Assembly (NCBI GenBank): GCA_021732285.1 | Contig: JAKFVH010000002.1 | Span: 1 to 41,100 of the forward strand | Origin: Reyranella sp. | GTDB taxonomy: Bacteria; Pseudomonadota; Alphaproteobacteria; Reyranellales; Reyranellaceae | Direction of reading: 5' to 3' | DNA length: 41,100 nucleotides | Shown: positions 9,910-18,900 of the stretch, one piece after another | How positions within the stretch are numbered: the stretch's first letter is position 1 | How the letters are laid out: every line of letters begins with the position of its first letter | Program-made: the position numbers and the translations under genes | Notes under the pieces: generated by a model | The model's database searches: none | Told to the model about the DNA's origin: nothing | What the model saw: the letters and a program-made list of their open reading frames with translations, nothing else

Positions 9910-10075
9910 CGCCTGAACGATTTGCATCCTGCATCATCAGGCCGCCGAGCGGGCTGTGGTTTCTGTTCCCGGTGCTGCGTGTCCATTGTGGTGCAGGAAG
10001 AAGCGGGGTCGCGTCGACCGCGCCAGTGCGGCTGCCGCTCTGTCGGCATGAGGACGCTCGCATCGCCTTTGTGCC

Positions 10076-10127
10076 GCAACGGGCCGGGGCGCTGCGCGAT
10101 TGGGGGCTTCGCGCCCCGGCCCGTTGC
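10076..10127. repeat. 16-bp perfect inverted repeat (strong hairpin)
   Basis: Arms at 10076-10091 (GCAACGGGCCGGGGCG) and 10112-10127 are exact reverse complements around a 20-base loop. Neither side has a T-run, so it is not a canonical intrinsic terminator. It could be an mRNA 3'-end stabiliser, a repetitive extragenic palindrome or part of a small RNA. Confidence 0.8.
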
Positions 10128-10180
10128 AACACTGTCCTTGAAGGGGCAAGGCGAAGAGCCTGCCGAACCGACAAACTTGC

Positions 10181-10211
10181 GCCCGCGCGGGATCTCTCGG
10201 GCGGGCTTTTT
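10181..10211 (+). terminator. Probable intrinsic terminator of the second barrel gene
   Basis: GCCCGC (10181-10186) pairs with GCGGGC (10201-10206) and is followed by five T (10207-10211). The loop is 14 bases. It lies 270 bases after the barrel stop, so a long 3' untranslated region or another RNA must lie between. Confidence 0.55.
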
Positions 10212-10234
10212 CTCGCCGGGCGGACGGGCACAAA

Positions 10235-10260
10235 AAAAGGCGGCCGATCGGCCGCCTTTT
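10235..10260 (-). terminator. Intrinsic terminator of the OmpA-family gene
   Basis: A perfect 26-base palindrome, centred on CCGATCGG with GGCGG/CCGCC arms, flanked by A-runs and T-runs. Read on the minus strand it ends in seven T, 20 bases after the OmpA stop. Read on the plus strand it ends in four T, so it may work in both directions. Confidence 0.85.
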
Positions 10261-10280
10261 CTCTTCGAAAGATGTTGGCT

Positions 10281-11228
10281 TTACTGGATGACGATCTCGA
10301 CGCGGCGGTTCTGCGGCTCGCGCACGCCGTCGCCGGTCTGGACCAGCAGGCCCTTCTCGCCCATGCCGATCACGGTGATCGCCTGCGCCGGCACGCCGTT
10401 ACGCACCAGGGCGTCCTTCACGGCGTTGGCACGACGCAGCGACAGCGCCATGTTGTAGGCTTCCGGGCCCGACGTGTCGGTGTGGCCGGTCGCCGTGATG
10501 CGGGCGTTGCCCTTGGCCTTGAAGGCGTCGGACGCCTGCTTGATCGTGTTCAGCGCCTGCTGGCTCAGGTTCGAGCGATCCCAGTCGAAGAACACCATGA
10601 ACGACGGCGGCGTCACCGCGGCCGGCGGAGGCGGCGGCGGCGCGGCGCTGGGGCCGCCGAATTTGAACTGGATGCCGGCCAGGGCCAGGATGTTCTGGTT
10701 CTGGAAGGTGACGTTGCCGAACGGCGTGTTGACGCTGGGATTGGTCGTGCCGAGATAGCGGCCTTCGACCTGGAACCGCATCGATTCGCTGATGTTGTAG
10801 GCGAGACCCAGCATCGCCTGGTAGGCGAACTGGGTGCTGCCCAGCGAGGCGTTGCTGTCGACGAAGGCCACGCCCGCGCCCGCACCGATATACGGCGTGA
10901 ACGCCGAGGCCGGCATGAAGTCGTACAGGACGTTGGCCATTGCCGTGAGCTGGCCGACCTTGCCGTTGATCGCCGTGCCGGGGATGTTGGCGCTGGTCGG
11001 GATCTGGCCGTAGCCGACCTCGAGCTCGACGCGCGGCCCGACGAAGTCGTAGCCGAGCTTGCCGCCCACCGCCCAGCCAGTCGAGGTCGAGGCATTGGGG
11101 TTGCTGCCGAGCGACCATTCCAGGCCGCCGCCGGCGCCGATATAGACGCCCGGGAACGGGGTGAAGCCCTGGGCTTGCGCAACGACGGGCAGGGCAAGCA
11201 TGCCGGCCGCGGACAGCATGATCTTCAT
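10281..11228 (-). CDS. OmpA-family outer-membrane protein with peptidoglycan-binding domain
   Basis: Predicted 315-residue protein. ATG 11228 begins a signal peptide ending at AQA (residue 19). Residues about 20-195 form an OmpA-like eight-strand barrel (GVYIGAGGGLEWSLG at the start, NILALAGIQFKFGG at the end). A Pro-rich hinge (APPPPPPAA) leads to a C-terminal OmpA domain. That domain has FFDWDRSNLS, ATGHTDTSGPEAYN, LSLRRANAVKDALV and REPQNRRVEIVI, including the conserved Asp of GHTD and the Arg of LSLRRA that bind diaminopimelate. It anchors the outer membrane to the cell wall. It has its own terminator and no operon partner, so it is probably a housekeeping gene within the locus. Confidence 0.95.
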   Translation of the reverse strand: MKIMLSAAGMLALPVVAQAQGFTPFPGVYIGAGGGLEWSLGSNPNASTSTGWAVGGKLGYDFVGPRVELEVGYGQIPTSANIPGTAINGKVGQLTAMANVLYDFMPASAFTPYIGAGAGVAFVDSNASLGSTQFAYQAMLGLAYNISESMRFQVEGRYLGTTNPSVNTPFGNVTFQNQNILALAGIQFKFGGPSAAPPPPPPAAVTPPSFMVFFDWDRSNLSQQALNTIKQASDAFKAKGNARITATGHTDTSGPEAYNMALSLRRANAVKDALVRNGVPAQAITVIGMGEKGLLVQTGDGVREPQNRRVEIVIQ

Positions 11229-11545
11229 TGTGCGCTTCAAAGTTGTTCTCCCTTGGTCAAGCGAAGCATCGAAAACGGCGAAATTACTGCATGAGCTAGA
11301 GCTAATCATATTTCAGCCTTCTTTGGCAGCGCTGGGGGCCGATTCGCTGCTGAAACTGATCCACCGTGGCATAAACACCACGTTTCTTTGAGACTTCTGC
11401 CTTTCTGGAACCTGCCGGAGCAGTGGGCTCGGTGCCGCGATGCCACGCAGGATTCTGCAACCTGCAATACATTTTACATCATAGATGCGTTTATGCCGGC
11501 AGCCCTGCCGGCTACAGACCCTTCGGCAACCGCCCCGGTCCGGCC
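11229..11545. other. 317-base gap upstream of OmpA and downstream of the oxoamine synthase
   Basis: It should contain the OmpA-family promoter on the minus strand. The stretch 11440-11490 is AT-rich. A short inverted repeat, GCCGGCAG-CC-CTGCCGGC at 11495-11512, lies 34 bases past the oxoamine synthase stop and has no T-run, so it is at best a weak terminator. I see no gene. Confidence 0.4.
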
Positions 11546-12916
11546 CTATCGGCCTGAAACGACATTGACGAACGAGGGAGCGCTGCGGATTTGCGGCAGC
11601 TCCTCGGCGATCGCGTCAAGCACGCCTGCCATCTGATCGGCGGTATGCCGGCTGGTGATGAAGAATCGCAGGCGCGACTGGTTCTCCGCCACGCCGGGGA
11701 AGATGATCGGCACGACGTTGTAGCCGCGCGCCAGCAGCCGGTGCGACAGGATTACCGTCGTCGGTGAGCTGCGGACGATGAGGGGCACGACCGACGCCCC
11801 GATGCTGAGGCCGGTCTCCAGGCCGCGCACCTTGGCGCCCGAGACGAAATCCCGGCCGTTCTGGCGCAGCTTGGCGATCCGCCAGCGCTCGCGGCGCATG
11901 ACCTCGATCGCCGCCAGGGCGGCGGCGGCCACGGGCGGCGCGGCGCCGACGCTGTAGACGAAGCCCGGCGACGTGTACTTCAGCAACTCGACGAGCTGGC
12001 GGCTGCCGGCGATGTAGCCGCCGGTGGAGGTCAGCGTCTTGCTGAGCGTGCCCATCCAGATATCGACGTCGGTCGGATCGACGCCCTGCTCTTCGGCGAT
12101 GCCCTGTCCACTGGCGCCCAGCACGCCCAGCGAATGGGCCTCGTCGACCATCAGCCAGGCGTCGTAGCGGCGCTTCAACCGCACCAGGGCGGCGAGGTCG
12201 GGCACGTCGCCATCCATGCTGTACAGGCCTTCGACGATGATCAGGGCGCGCCGATGGCGTCGGCGGTTCAGCCGCAACGCCCGCTCGATCGCCTCCAGGT
12301 CGCCGTGCGGGCACAGGATGCGTTTGGCGCCCGAGAGCTTGGCGCCTTCCACGACGCTGTTGTGGATCAGGGCGTCGGTCACGATGAGGTCGTCGCCACT
12401 CAGCAGCCCGCCGATCACCGAGACGTTGGTGGCATGGCCGCTGACGAACGTGACGGCATCCTCGACACCGTGCAGCTTGGCCAGCGCGGCCTCCAGGTCG
12501 CGATGCACTTGCCGCTCGCCCGCCGTCAGGCGGCTGGCCGACACCGAGGTGCCGTAGCGGTCGATCGCCGCCTTGGCCGCGCCGCTGATCTCCGGATGGC
12601 CGTTCAGGCCGAGATAGTCGTAGGACGAAAAATTGACGACCTCGCGCCCCTCCAGCGATGTCGTCGCCGCTGCTTGGCCGTCGTGCAGGCGGTAGAACGG
12701 GTTGTCGATGCCGGCGATCTCGCCGGCCGCCTTCTGGATCTTGAGCAGTTCGTACTCCGGCAGTGTGCCGAAATCGGCGGTCGGGCGGCCGCCGATGGTG
12801 GACACGCTCGGTTTGACCGGCCCCGGGTCGACGCCGGCCGGCGGCTGCGCCAGCGCCCGGCGCACGCGATTGACGATTTCCTGCGCCTCGCCCTGCGGGC
12901 TCTCGCCATTCTTCAT
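11546..12916 (-). CDS. Alpha-oxoamine synthase (BioF/KBL-like), RkpG/WcbT type
   Basis: Predicted 456-residue PLP enzyme of fold type I. Family members condense an acyl thioester with an amino acid, with loss of CO2, to give an alpha-amino ketone. The core is clear: VNFSSYDYLGLNGHPEI, YGTSVSASRLTAGER, MVDEAHSLGVLG, and PLP-binding Lys293 in TLSKTLTSTGGYIAG. An N-terminal extension of about 80 residues precedes the core and is longer than in BioF. It starts 27 bases after the PKS stop and is surely co-transcribed with it. The pairing matches rkpA/rkpG of Sinorhizobium and wcbR/wcbT of Burkholderia capsule loci, so it probably releases and modifies the PKS-made chain rather than making biotin. 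The amino acid used is unknown. Confidence 0.9.
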   Translation of the reverse strand: MKNGESPQGEAQEIVNRVRRALAQPPAGVDPGPVKPSVSTIGGRPTADFGTLPEYELLKIQKAAGEIAGIDNPFYRLHDGQAAATTSLEGREVVNFSSYDYLGLNGHPEISGAAKAAIDRYGTSVSASRLTAGERQVHRDLEAALAKLHGVEDAVTFVSGHATNVSVIGGLLSGDDLIVTDALIHNSVVEGAKLSGAKRILCPHGDLEAIERALRLNRRRHRRALIIVEGLYSMDGDVPDLAALVRLKRRYDAWLMVDEAHSLGVLGASGQGIAEEQGVDPTDVDIWMGTLSKTLTSTGGYIAGSRQLVELLKYTSPGFVYSVGAAPPVAAAALAAIEVMRRERWRIAKLRQNGRDFVSGAKVRGLETGLSIGASVVPLIVRSSPTTVILSHRLLARGYNVVPIIFPGVAENQSRLRFFITSRHTADQMAGVLDAIAEELPQIRSAPSFVNVVSGR

Positions 12917-12943
12917 CGCGCCAGTCCTGTCACAACGATCCCC

Positions 12944-15900
12944 TTACAACGGTCCGTCGAGGCGCCGTGTGCGCTCCAGCACCGCCCGCACGCCGGCCGC
13001 CCGGGCATCCGGATCCATGCCCTCGACGTCATCCGCGAGATGGCTCGCCGAAAGGGCCGCGAGCGACCCGGTCACGGTGCTGCTTGCCTGGCCCTTGTGT
13101 CCGTCGCTGACGATCAGACCGGCGATGCGGCGCGCCACGTCCGCCGGCGTGATGCCGTTGGCCAGCGACATGATGGGCAGGTCGACCTGCAGCGAATCCT
13201 CCACCGTGCTGCGCAGCTCCAGCATCATCAGCGAGTCCATGCCGACGTCGGCCAGCGGCCGGTGGCGATCGACTTCCTTGGCCGGCAGCCGCAACACCCG
13301 CGCGATCTCCTCGACCACGATCTCCAGCAGGACCTCGCTGGCCTGCTCCAGCGGCATCGTCCGCAGCTTCTCCAGCGTCGCTGCCGACCCGCTGCCTTGC
13401 CGCGTCCCCGCCGCCGGCACCACGTTGGCAAAACGGGGGCCGCGCGTGACGGCGAGGTCGCGCTTGGCCATCGCCCAATCGATGCGGCCGATGGCCAGTG
13501 TCGCCATCGTCAGGCGTCCATCGGCGTCGCACGCCAGGTCCAGCGCATCGAGCGCTGTGCGTGCTGCGATCATGCTGGAGGCGAAGCGCTTGCGTAAGGA
13601 CGCATTGGCCGTGATGTTGCGCGACAGGTAGCCGGCATCCTCGATGCCGCCCCAGGCCACGGTCAGTACGGGCAAGCCCTCGGCCTGCGCCTCGAGCGCC
13701 AGGCCCTCGAGGAACCCGTTGGCGGCGACGTAGTTGAACTGGCCGGGATTGCCCAGCAGCGTCGTCGCTGACGAATAGAGCAGCAGGTAGTCGAGCTCCA
13801 GCCAGCGCGCGGCGTCGCTGAGATGCAGGGCGCCGGTGACCTTGGGATGCAGCACCTTGTCGATCGCCTCGCGGTCCATCCCCTCGATCAGGCGGTCGTC
13901 CAGTACCATGGCGGCATGCACGATCCCCTTGATTGGCGTATGACCGTGGGTGCTGCGCAGGAAACGCTGCAGCGCGGGTCCGTCGGCGACGTCCACGGCG
14001 CCGAGCCCGATCTTGATGCCGGCCTGCCGCAGCGCCTCCGTCTCCGCCTTTGCCTCGTCCGACAGCACGCCCGACCGGCTGGCCAGCACGACGTGCCGCG
14101 CCCCGCGCTCGGCCAGCCACTTGGCCGTGGCCAGGCCGAAGCCGCTGGTGCCGCCGATCACGACATGCACGCCGGCGCTGTCCACGGGGAAGCGGCCTGT
14201 TCCCGCGGCGGGATCGGCGGCGCTCGTCGGCGGCGTGACGACGATCTTGCCGATATGGCCGGCGCGTTGCATCAATCGGAAGGCCTCGCCGATGCGTTCG
14301 CCTTCGAAGACGCGATAGGGCAGGGGGGCGAGTTTGCCTTGTGAGAAGAGCCCGACCAGGTCGCCGAACAGCTGCTGCGTCAGCGCGCGGTGTTCCGCCA
14401 TCAGCTGGTCGATGTCGACGCCGAAGTACGAGAGGTTGCGCCGGAATGGCCGCAGCCCGAGATGCGTGTTGGCATAGAAGTCGCGCTTGCCCAGCTCGAC
14501 GAACCGGCCGAACGGCTTGAGGCAGTCCATCGACCGGATCATCGCTTCGCCGGCCAGCGAGTTCAGCACCACGTCGACGCCTTTGCCCTGGGTATGGGCC
14601 GACACCTCGTCGGCAAAGGCGAGCGTTCGCGAGTTCAGCACGACGTCCGCACCGAGGTCGCGCAACAGGGCGCGCTTCTTTGCGCTCCCGGCTGTGGCGA
14701 TCAGCCGGGCGCCGCGGTGCCGGGCGATTTGCAGCGCCGCCAGCCCGACGGCGCCGGCGCCGCCATGCACCAGCACGGTCTCGCCACGCTTGAGGCCGGC
14801 CAGGTGCACCAGCGAATAATAGGCCGTGAGGAACGCCACCGGCAGCGTCGCCGCAGCCTCCAACGACAGGCCGGCCGGCAACGGCGTGACGGCGAACGCC
14901 GGCGCCACGACATGGCTCGCGAAGCCGCCTGACACGAAGGCGACGACCTTGTCGCCCACGCCCAGCCCCTCGACCTCCGGGCCGACGGCGCTGATTGTTC
15001 CGGCGCACTCCAGGCCGAGCTGCGCCCCGCCATAGCCGTCCTCGAGCGCCTCCTCCGGCAGCAGGCCGAGATTCCACATCACGTCGCGGAAGTTGAGCCC
15101 GATGGCCGCCACCGCGATCTCGACCTCGCCCGGCCCCGCCGGCGGGCGCTCGGCTGTCGTCCAGGCCAGCGAGCCGCGGCTCGAGCCGGACCGCGATGCC
15201 AGTTTCAGCACCGTCGCCCCATCGGGTTTCGCCCGCGGTGCTGCGACGCCCAGGCCATGGTCGACACGGCCCACGAACCTTTGCCCCTGCTGCATCCAGA
15301 GCTCGCGCTCCTCGCTCGGCATCTGCAACTCGTCTGCCGCGGCGCCCAGCGTGGCCGCCGAGGAATCGGCGAGTCCGAGGCAGCGTATGTCGAGGGCAGG
15401 GTACTCGTTCTGCGCGACCCTGAGCGCCGCGGCGACGGCGCACCACAGCGGATGGCTGGCCGGTGGGCGTTCGGCCGCCGGATCGTCGATGGTCACGACG
15501 GCCCACAGCGGGACGGGGTTGGCCGCCAACCGGGGGCAGAGCTTGGCCAGCCGCGCCAGCACCTCTGCCAGGTACGCCTCCGGGCTTCTTCCATAGGCGC
15601 CGCCATCGATGACGAACGCCACGGCGCTGGCCGCCGCGGCGTCGATGCCGGTTGCCGGCTCGTCACCGGAGCTTCTGGTGTCGGCCTGCAGCATGTCGCG
15701 GAGCCGTTGGCCGGCGGCACTTGCGTTGCCCTCCCACCGGTAGGCGCAGGCCTCTTGCCCCACTGGCTCGGCCCGGCCGCTCTCGCCGGCGGCGATCCCC
15801 TGCATGACGACGCCGATGCTTCCGTCGCCCAGCACCGCCTGGCCGCCGACCGACGTGAAGCCGGCTGTCGCGAGCTCGTCTGTCCACTCGCGCTCCGTCA

Positions 15901-18900
15901 GGAGCGCGCCGACCGGGAAGTCGGAGTTGGCCGATCGTGTCCACCAGGTGGGACGCACGCCGCGCACGATGTCCCAGAACACGCTGGGGCAGGGCTCGCC
16001 GGCGATCAGGGGCGCCTGCGGACGCAACAGATGTTGCAGTCGCTCCAGGCCGTCGCTGGTTGCGGCGACCTCGCTCAGTGCGTCGATCGCCACCGCGATG
16101 TCGACACTGCCGGCCGTCATCCCGTTGAGCTCGGCCCATGGCACGCAGTGCAGGCGCGGGGCTTCGTCGTCCAGCGCCGCCCGCGCCTGGTCGAGGCGGT
16201 CGGCGTCGAGATCCGTCAGGATCGCATCGACGTTGGGGAATTCTTTCAGGAACTCGGCGAGCCGCGCCGCGTGATCCGCGCCCAGCGCCACGATGCGCAC
16301 CAGGCGGTCGCGGCTCACGCGTTGGAGCGCTTCGTGCAGCCGGTCGAGCACGGCCGTGCGCAGCAGGGAGACTTGGCGGGAGGCCGTGTCCAGTTGGCGC
16401 CAATGCGCCGAATCGAGCTCTCCGTGGACGCTCGCATCGCCCCCGACCAGCCGGTCCACCACCTCGCCGATCCGTGCCAGCGCCGCGGCTTCGATCGCCA
16501 TCGTCGGATGCCGGCTGAGCAGCGATCGCACCACCGAGTCCACCGGCGGCAGGTCGCAGCTCTCCACCAGGCTGGGCGCTCCCGCGACATCGGCCACCAG
16601 GCCCTTGGTCTCGAGGTGCCACAGCAGCGACGAGCAGAGATAGGCCGGCCATTCGAGGTCGTTGTCGGCCGCCGCCGGAGTTTCGATGAGGGCGCCGCCG
16701 GCGCGGCCGCCCTGGAAGGCTTCCCATGCCGCCCGCAGGCATCCCGCCTCCAGCAGCAGCAGGCCCTCGCTGACCGCGGCCGCCGCCGTCGCTTGCGCCG
16801 CTGTCGGCGCCGCCTTGGCGGCGCCCAGGGTGACGCTCGACCGGGTGCCCGTGCGCTCCAGGCGCCACAGGCTGGTCCGATAGACGAGGGTCCGCGGATC
16901 CTGCGCCGCCGCGACCGGGGCCTCCACCAGCCGCACCGATTCGGCCCGCAGCACCAGCCGGCCCGCCTCGTCGAGCAGCTCGATGTCGGCCACGATCGAG
17001 CTGGTGGACTGGCGCAGGGTGCGCGCCACCGCGCGGCAGGCCACGGCGCCGGGCGTGAACGCGCGCACCCGGCCGAACCGGACGGGCAGCATGCGCTTCA
17101 TCGGCATGTCGGCGACGCCGGCGTCCTCGGACGCGAACAGCGAATGGAAGGCCGCGTCCAGCCCCGTGATGTCGATCGTCTGGCCGGCCAGCGTCGCGCC
17201 GGGATCCTCCTCCAGCACCGCCACCGCCCGCTTGGGCTCCGGGAACGACACATGCCGCGCGCGTTGGAACGACGGACCATAGTCGAACCCGAGCGTGCGC
17301 GAGACCTCGTAGACTCTGGCCCGCGGTACGACGATGCGTCCCTGCAGGTCGTCCGCTCGGCGAGGGCCTTCCGCCACGGGCGAGCGCGCAGCGATGCCGC
17401 GCGCGTTCAGCGCCCAGTCCGCCGCGCCACCACCCGCCGCTGCACTTCGCGGCCGCGACAGGAACTCCACGATGCCGGTCTCCATCGTGACCCGCACCAG
17501 CGTTTCGAACGAGGCCGCGCCGTCGAACACCAGCGGGCGCACGATGTCCATCTCGCGCAGCTCGAGCGCGCCGTCGCCGTGCACCTCGCGTGCCGCCGCC
17601 ATCAGGACCTCGACGTAGGCGGCGGCCGGAAACACGGCCAGGCCCCCCACCTTGTGGTCGGCGATCCAGGGAAACAGCACGGGATCCACCGTCGAAAACC
17701 AGGTCCACGCATCCTCCCGGGGCCGCACCCCGAGCAGCGCATGGCGCGGGCCGCTGAAGATCGAGCTGGCCTCGGCCGTCGGCTGCACCCGGTACTCTGC
17801 GTGCCGCCACGGATAGGCCGGCAGCGGCATCGCCTGCAGCGGCGCCGGGCCGAAGAAGCGTTGCGCATCCACGTGCCCGCCGGCCACCACGACCCGCGCC
17901 ACCGCGCGCTCGATCGGATCGGGATCGTCCTCTCCCGCCGCCTCGGTGAGCGTCTCGATGAAGGCGCCGCGCTGGTTGGCTTCGCGCAGCGCGTCGCGCA
18001 GGTAGCTGCCCAGGATCGGCTTGGGCCCGATCTCGACGAACACCTTCAGCCCTTGCTTCAGCAGGCTGCCGATGCCGGCCTCGAACTGCACGGGCTTGCG
18101 CACGTTGCGCCACCAGTGCTCGGCCGTCAGCGCCTCGCCGTTCGCCGCCGCGCCGCTGACCGACGAGACGAACGGCCGTCGCGCCGGCAGCGGCCGCAAC
18201 CCCTGCAGCTCGCGCAGCAAGGGCCCGCGCACCGGATCGACCAGCGCGCTGTGGAACGGATAGTCGAGGTCGAGCCGCCGGCCGCCGATGCGCTGGTCCG
18301 AGGCCAGCGCCAGCACCCGCTCGATCTCTTCGGCCGGGCCCGACACCGTGACGCTGCGCCAGCTGTTGATGGCCGCCACGTCCACACCGGGCGCTTCGGC
18401 CGATGCCAGGAACCGCCGCGCCTCGCGCTCACCCAGCATCAGCGCCGCCATGCCGCCGCTGCCGCGCACCGCCTCCTGGTGGCGGCTGCGCGCGATCACC
18501 ACGTCGATCGCCTGTTCCAGGCTGAGCGCGCCCGCGCACCACGCCGCCGCGATCTCGCCCACGCTGTGGCCCAGCGTGGCCTGCGGCGCCAGCCCCAGCG
18601 CCTCCAGGCTGCGCACGGTGGCCACCTGCAGCGCCAGCAGCAGCGGCTGGGCATGAGTCGCCCGCCGCAGCCGCGGCGCCAGGTCGTCGGCGAACATCAG
18701 CTCGACCAGCGACGCCTTCTGCCGCTTCAGGAAATGCCCGTCGACCTCCTGCAGCGCTTCGCGGAACCGCGTATTGCCCTGCCAGGCTGCCCGGCCCATG
18801 CCCGCCCATTGCGCGCCGTTGCCGGAGAACACGAAGGCCACGGGCAGGTCCTGGCCCAGCGCCTGGCCGGTTAGCACGCCGGGCGCCGCTTCGCCGGCGG

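Larger units (their letters stand above)
9910..10280. other. 371-base gene-free region rich in hairpins
   Basis: Between the convergent barrel gene (ends 9909) and OmpA gene (ends 10281). I see no convincing gene here: the open frames have no ribosome site and Arg/Pro-rich shadow composition. The region contains three separate inverted repeats, at 10076-10127, 10181-10211 and 10235-10260, listed individually. The first 160 bases hold nothing I recognise. Confidence 0.6.

Noticed and set aside
9972..11294. 440-codon plus-strand frame across the hairpin region and OmpA gene
   Set aside because: It runs through strong terminators and antisense to an unmistakable OmpA domain.
11546..12916. Annotation as biotin synthesis BioF
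   Set aside because: It has an extra N-terminal region, is in an operon with a PKS, and no other bio genes are present; the RkpG/WcbT-like role fits better.
15257..18874. 1205-codon open frame opposite the PKS gene
   Set aside because: It is antisense to clear PKS domains. Its translation is Arg/His/Gln-rich without motifs, as expected from the GC-rich complementary strand.
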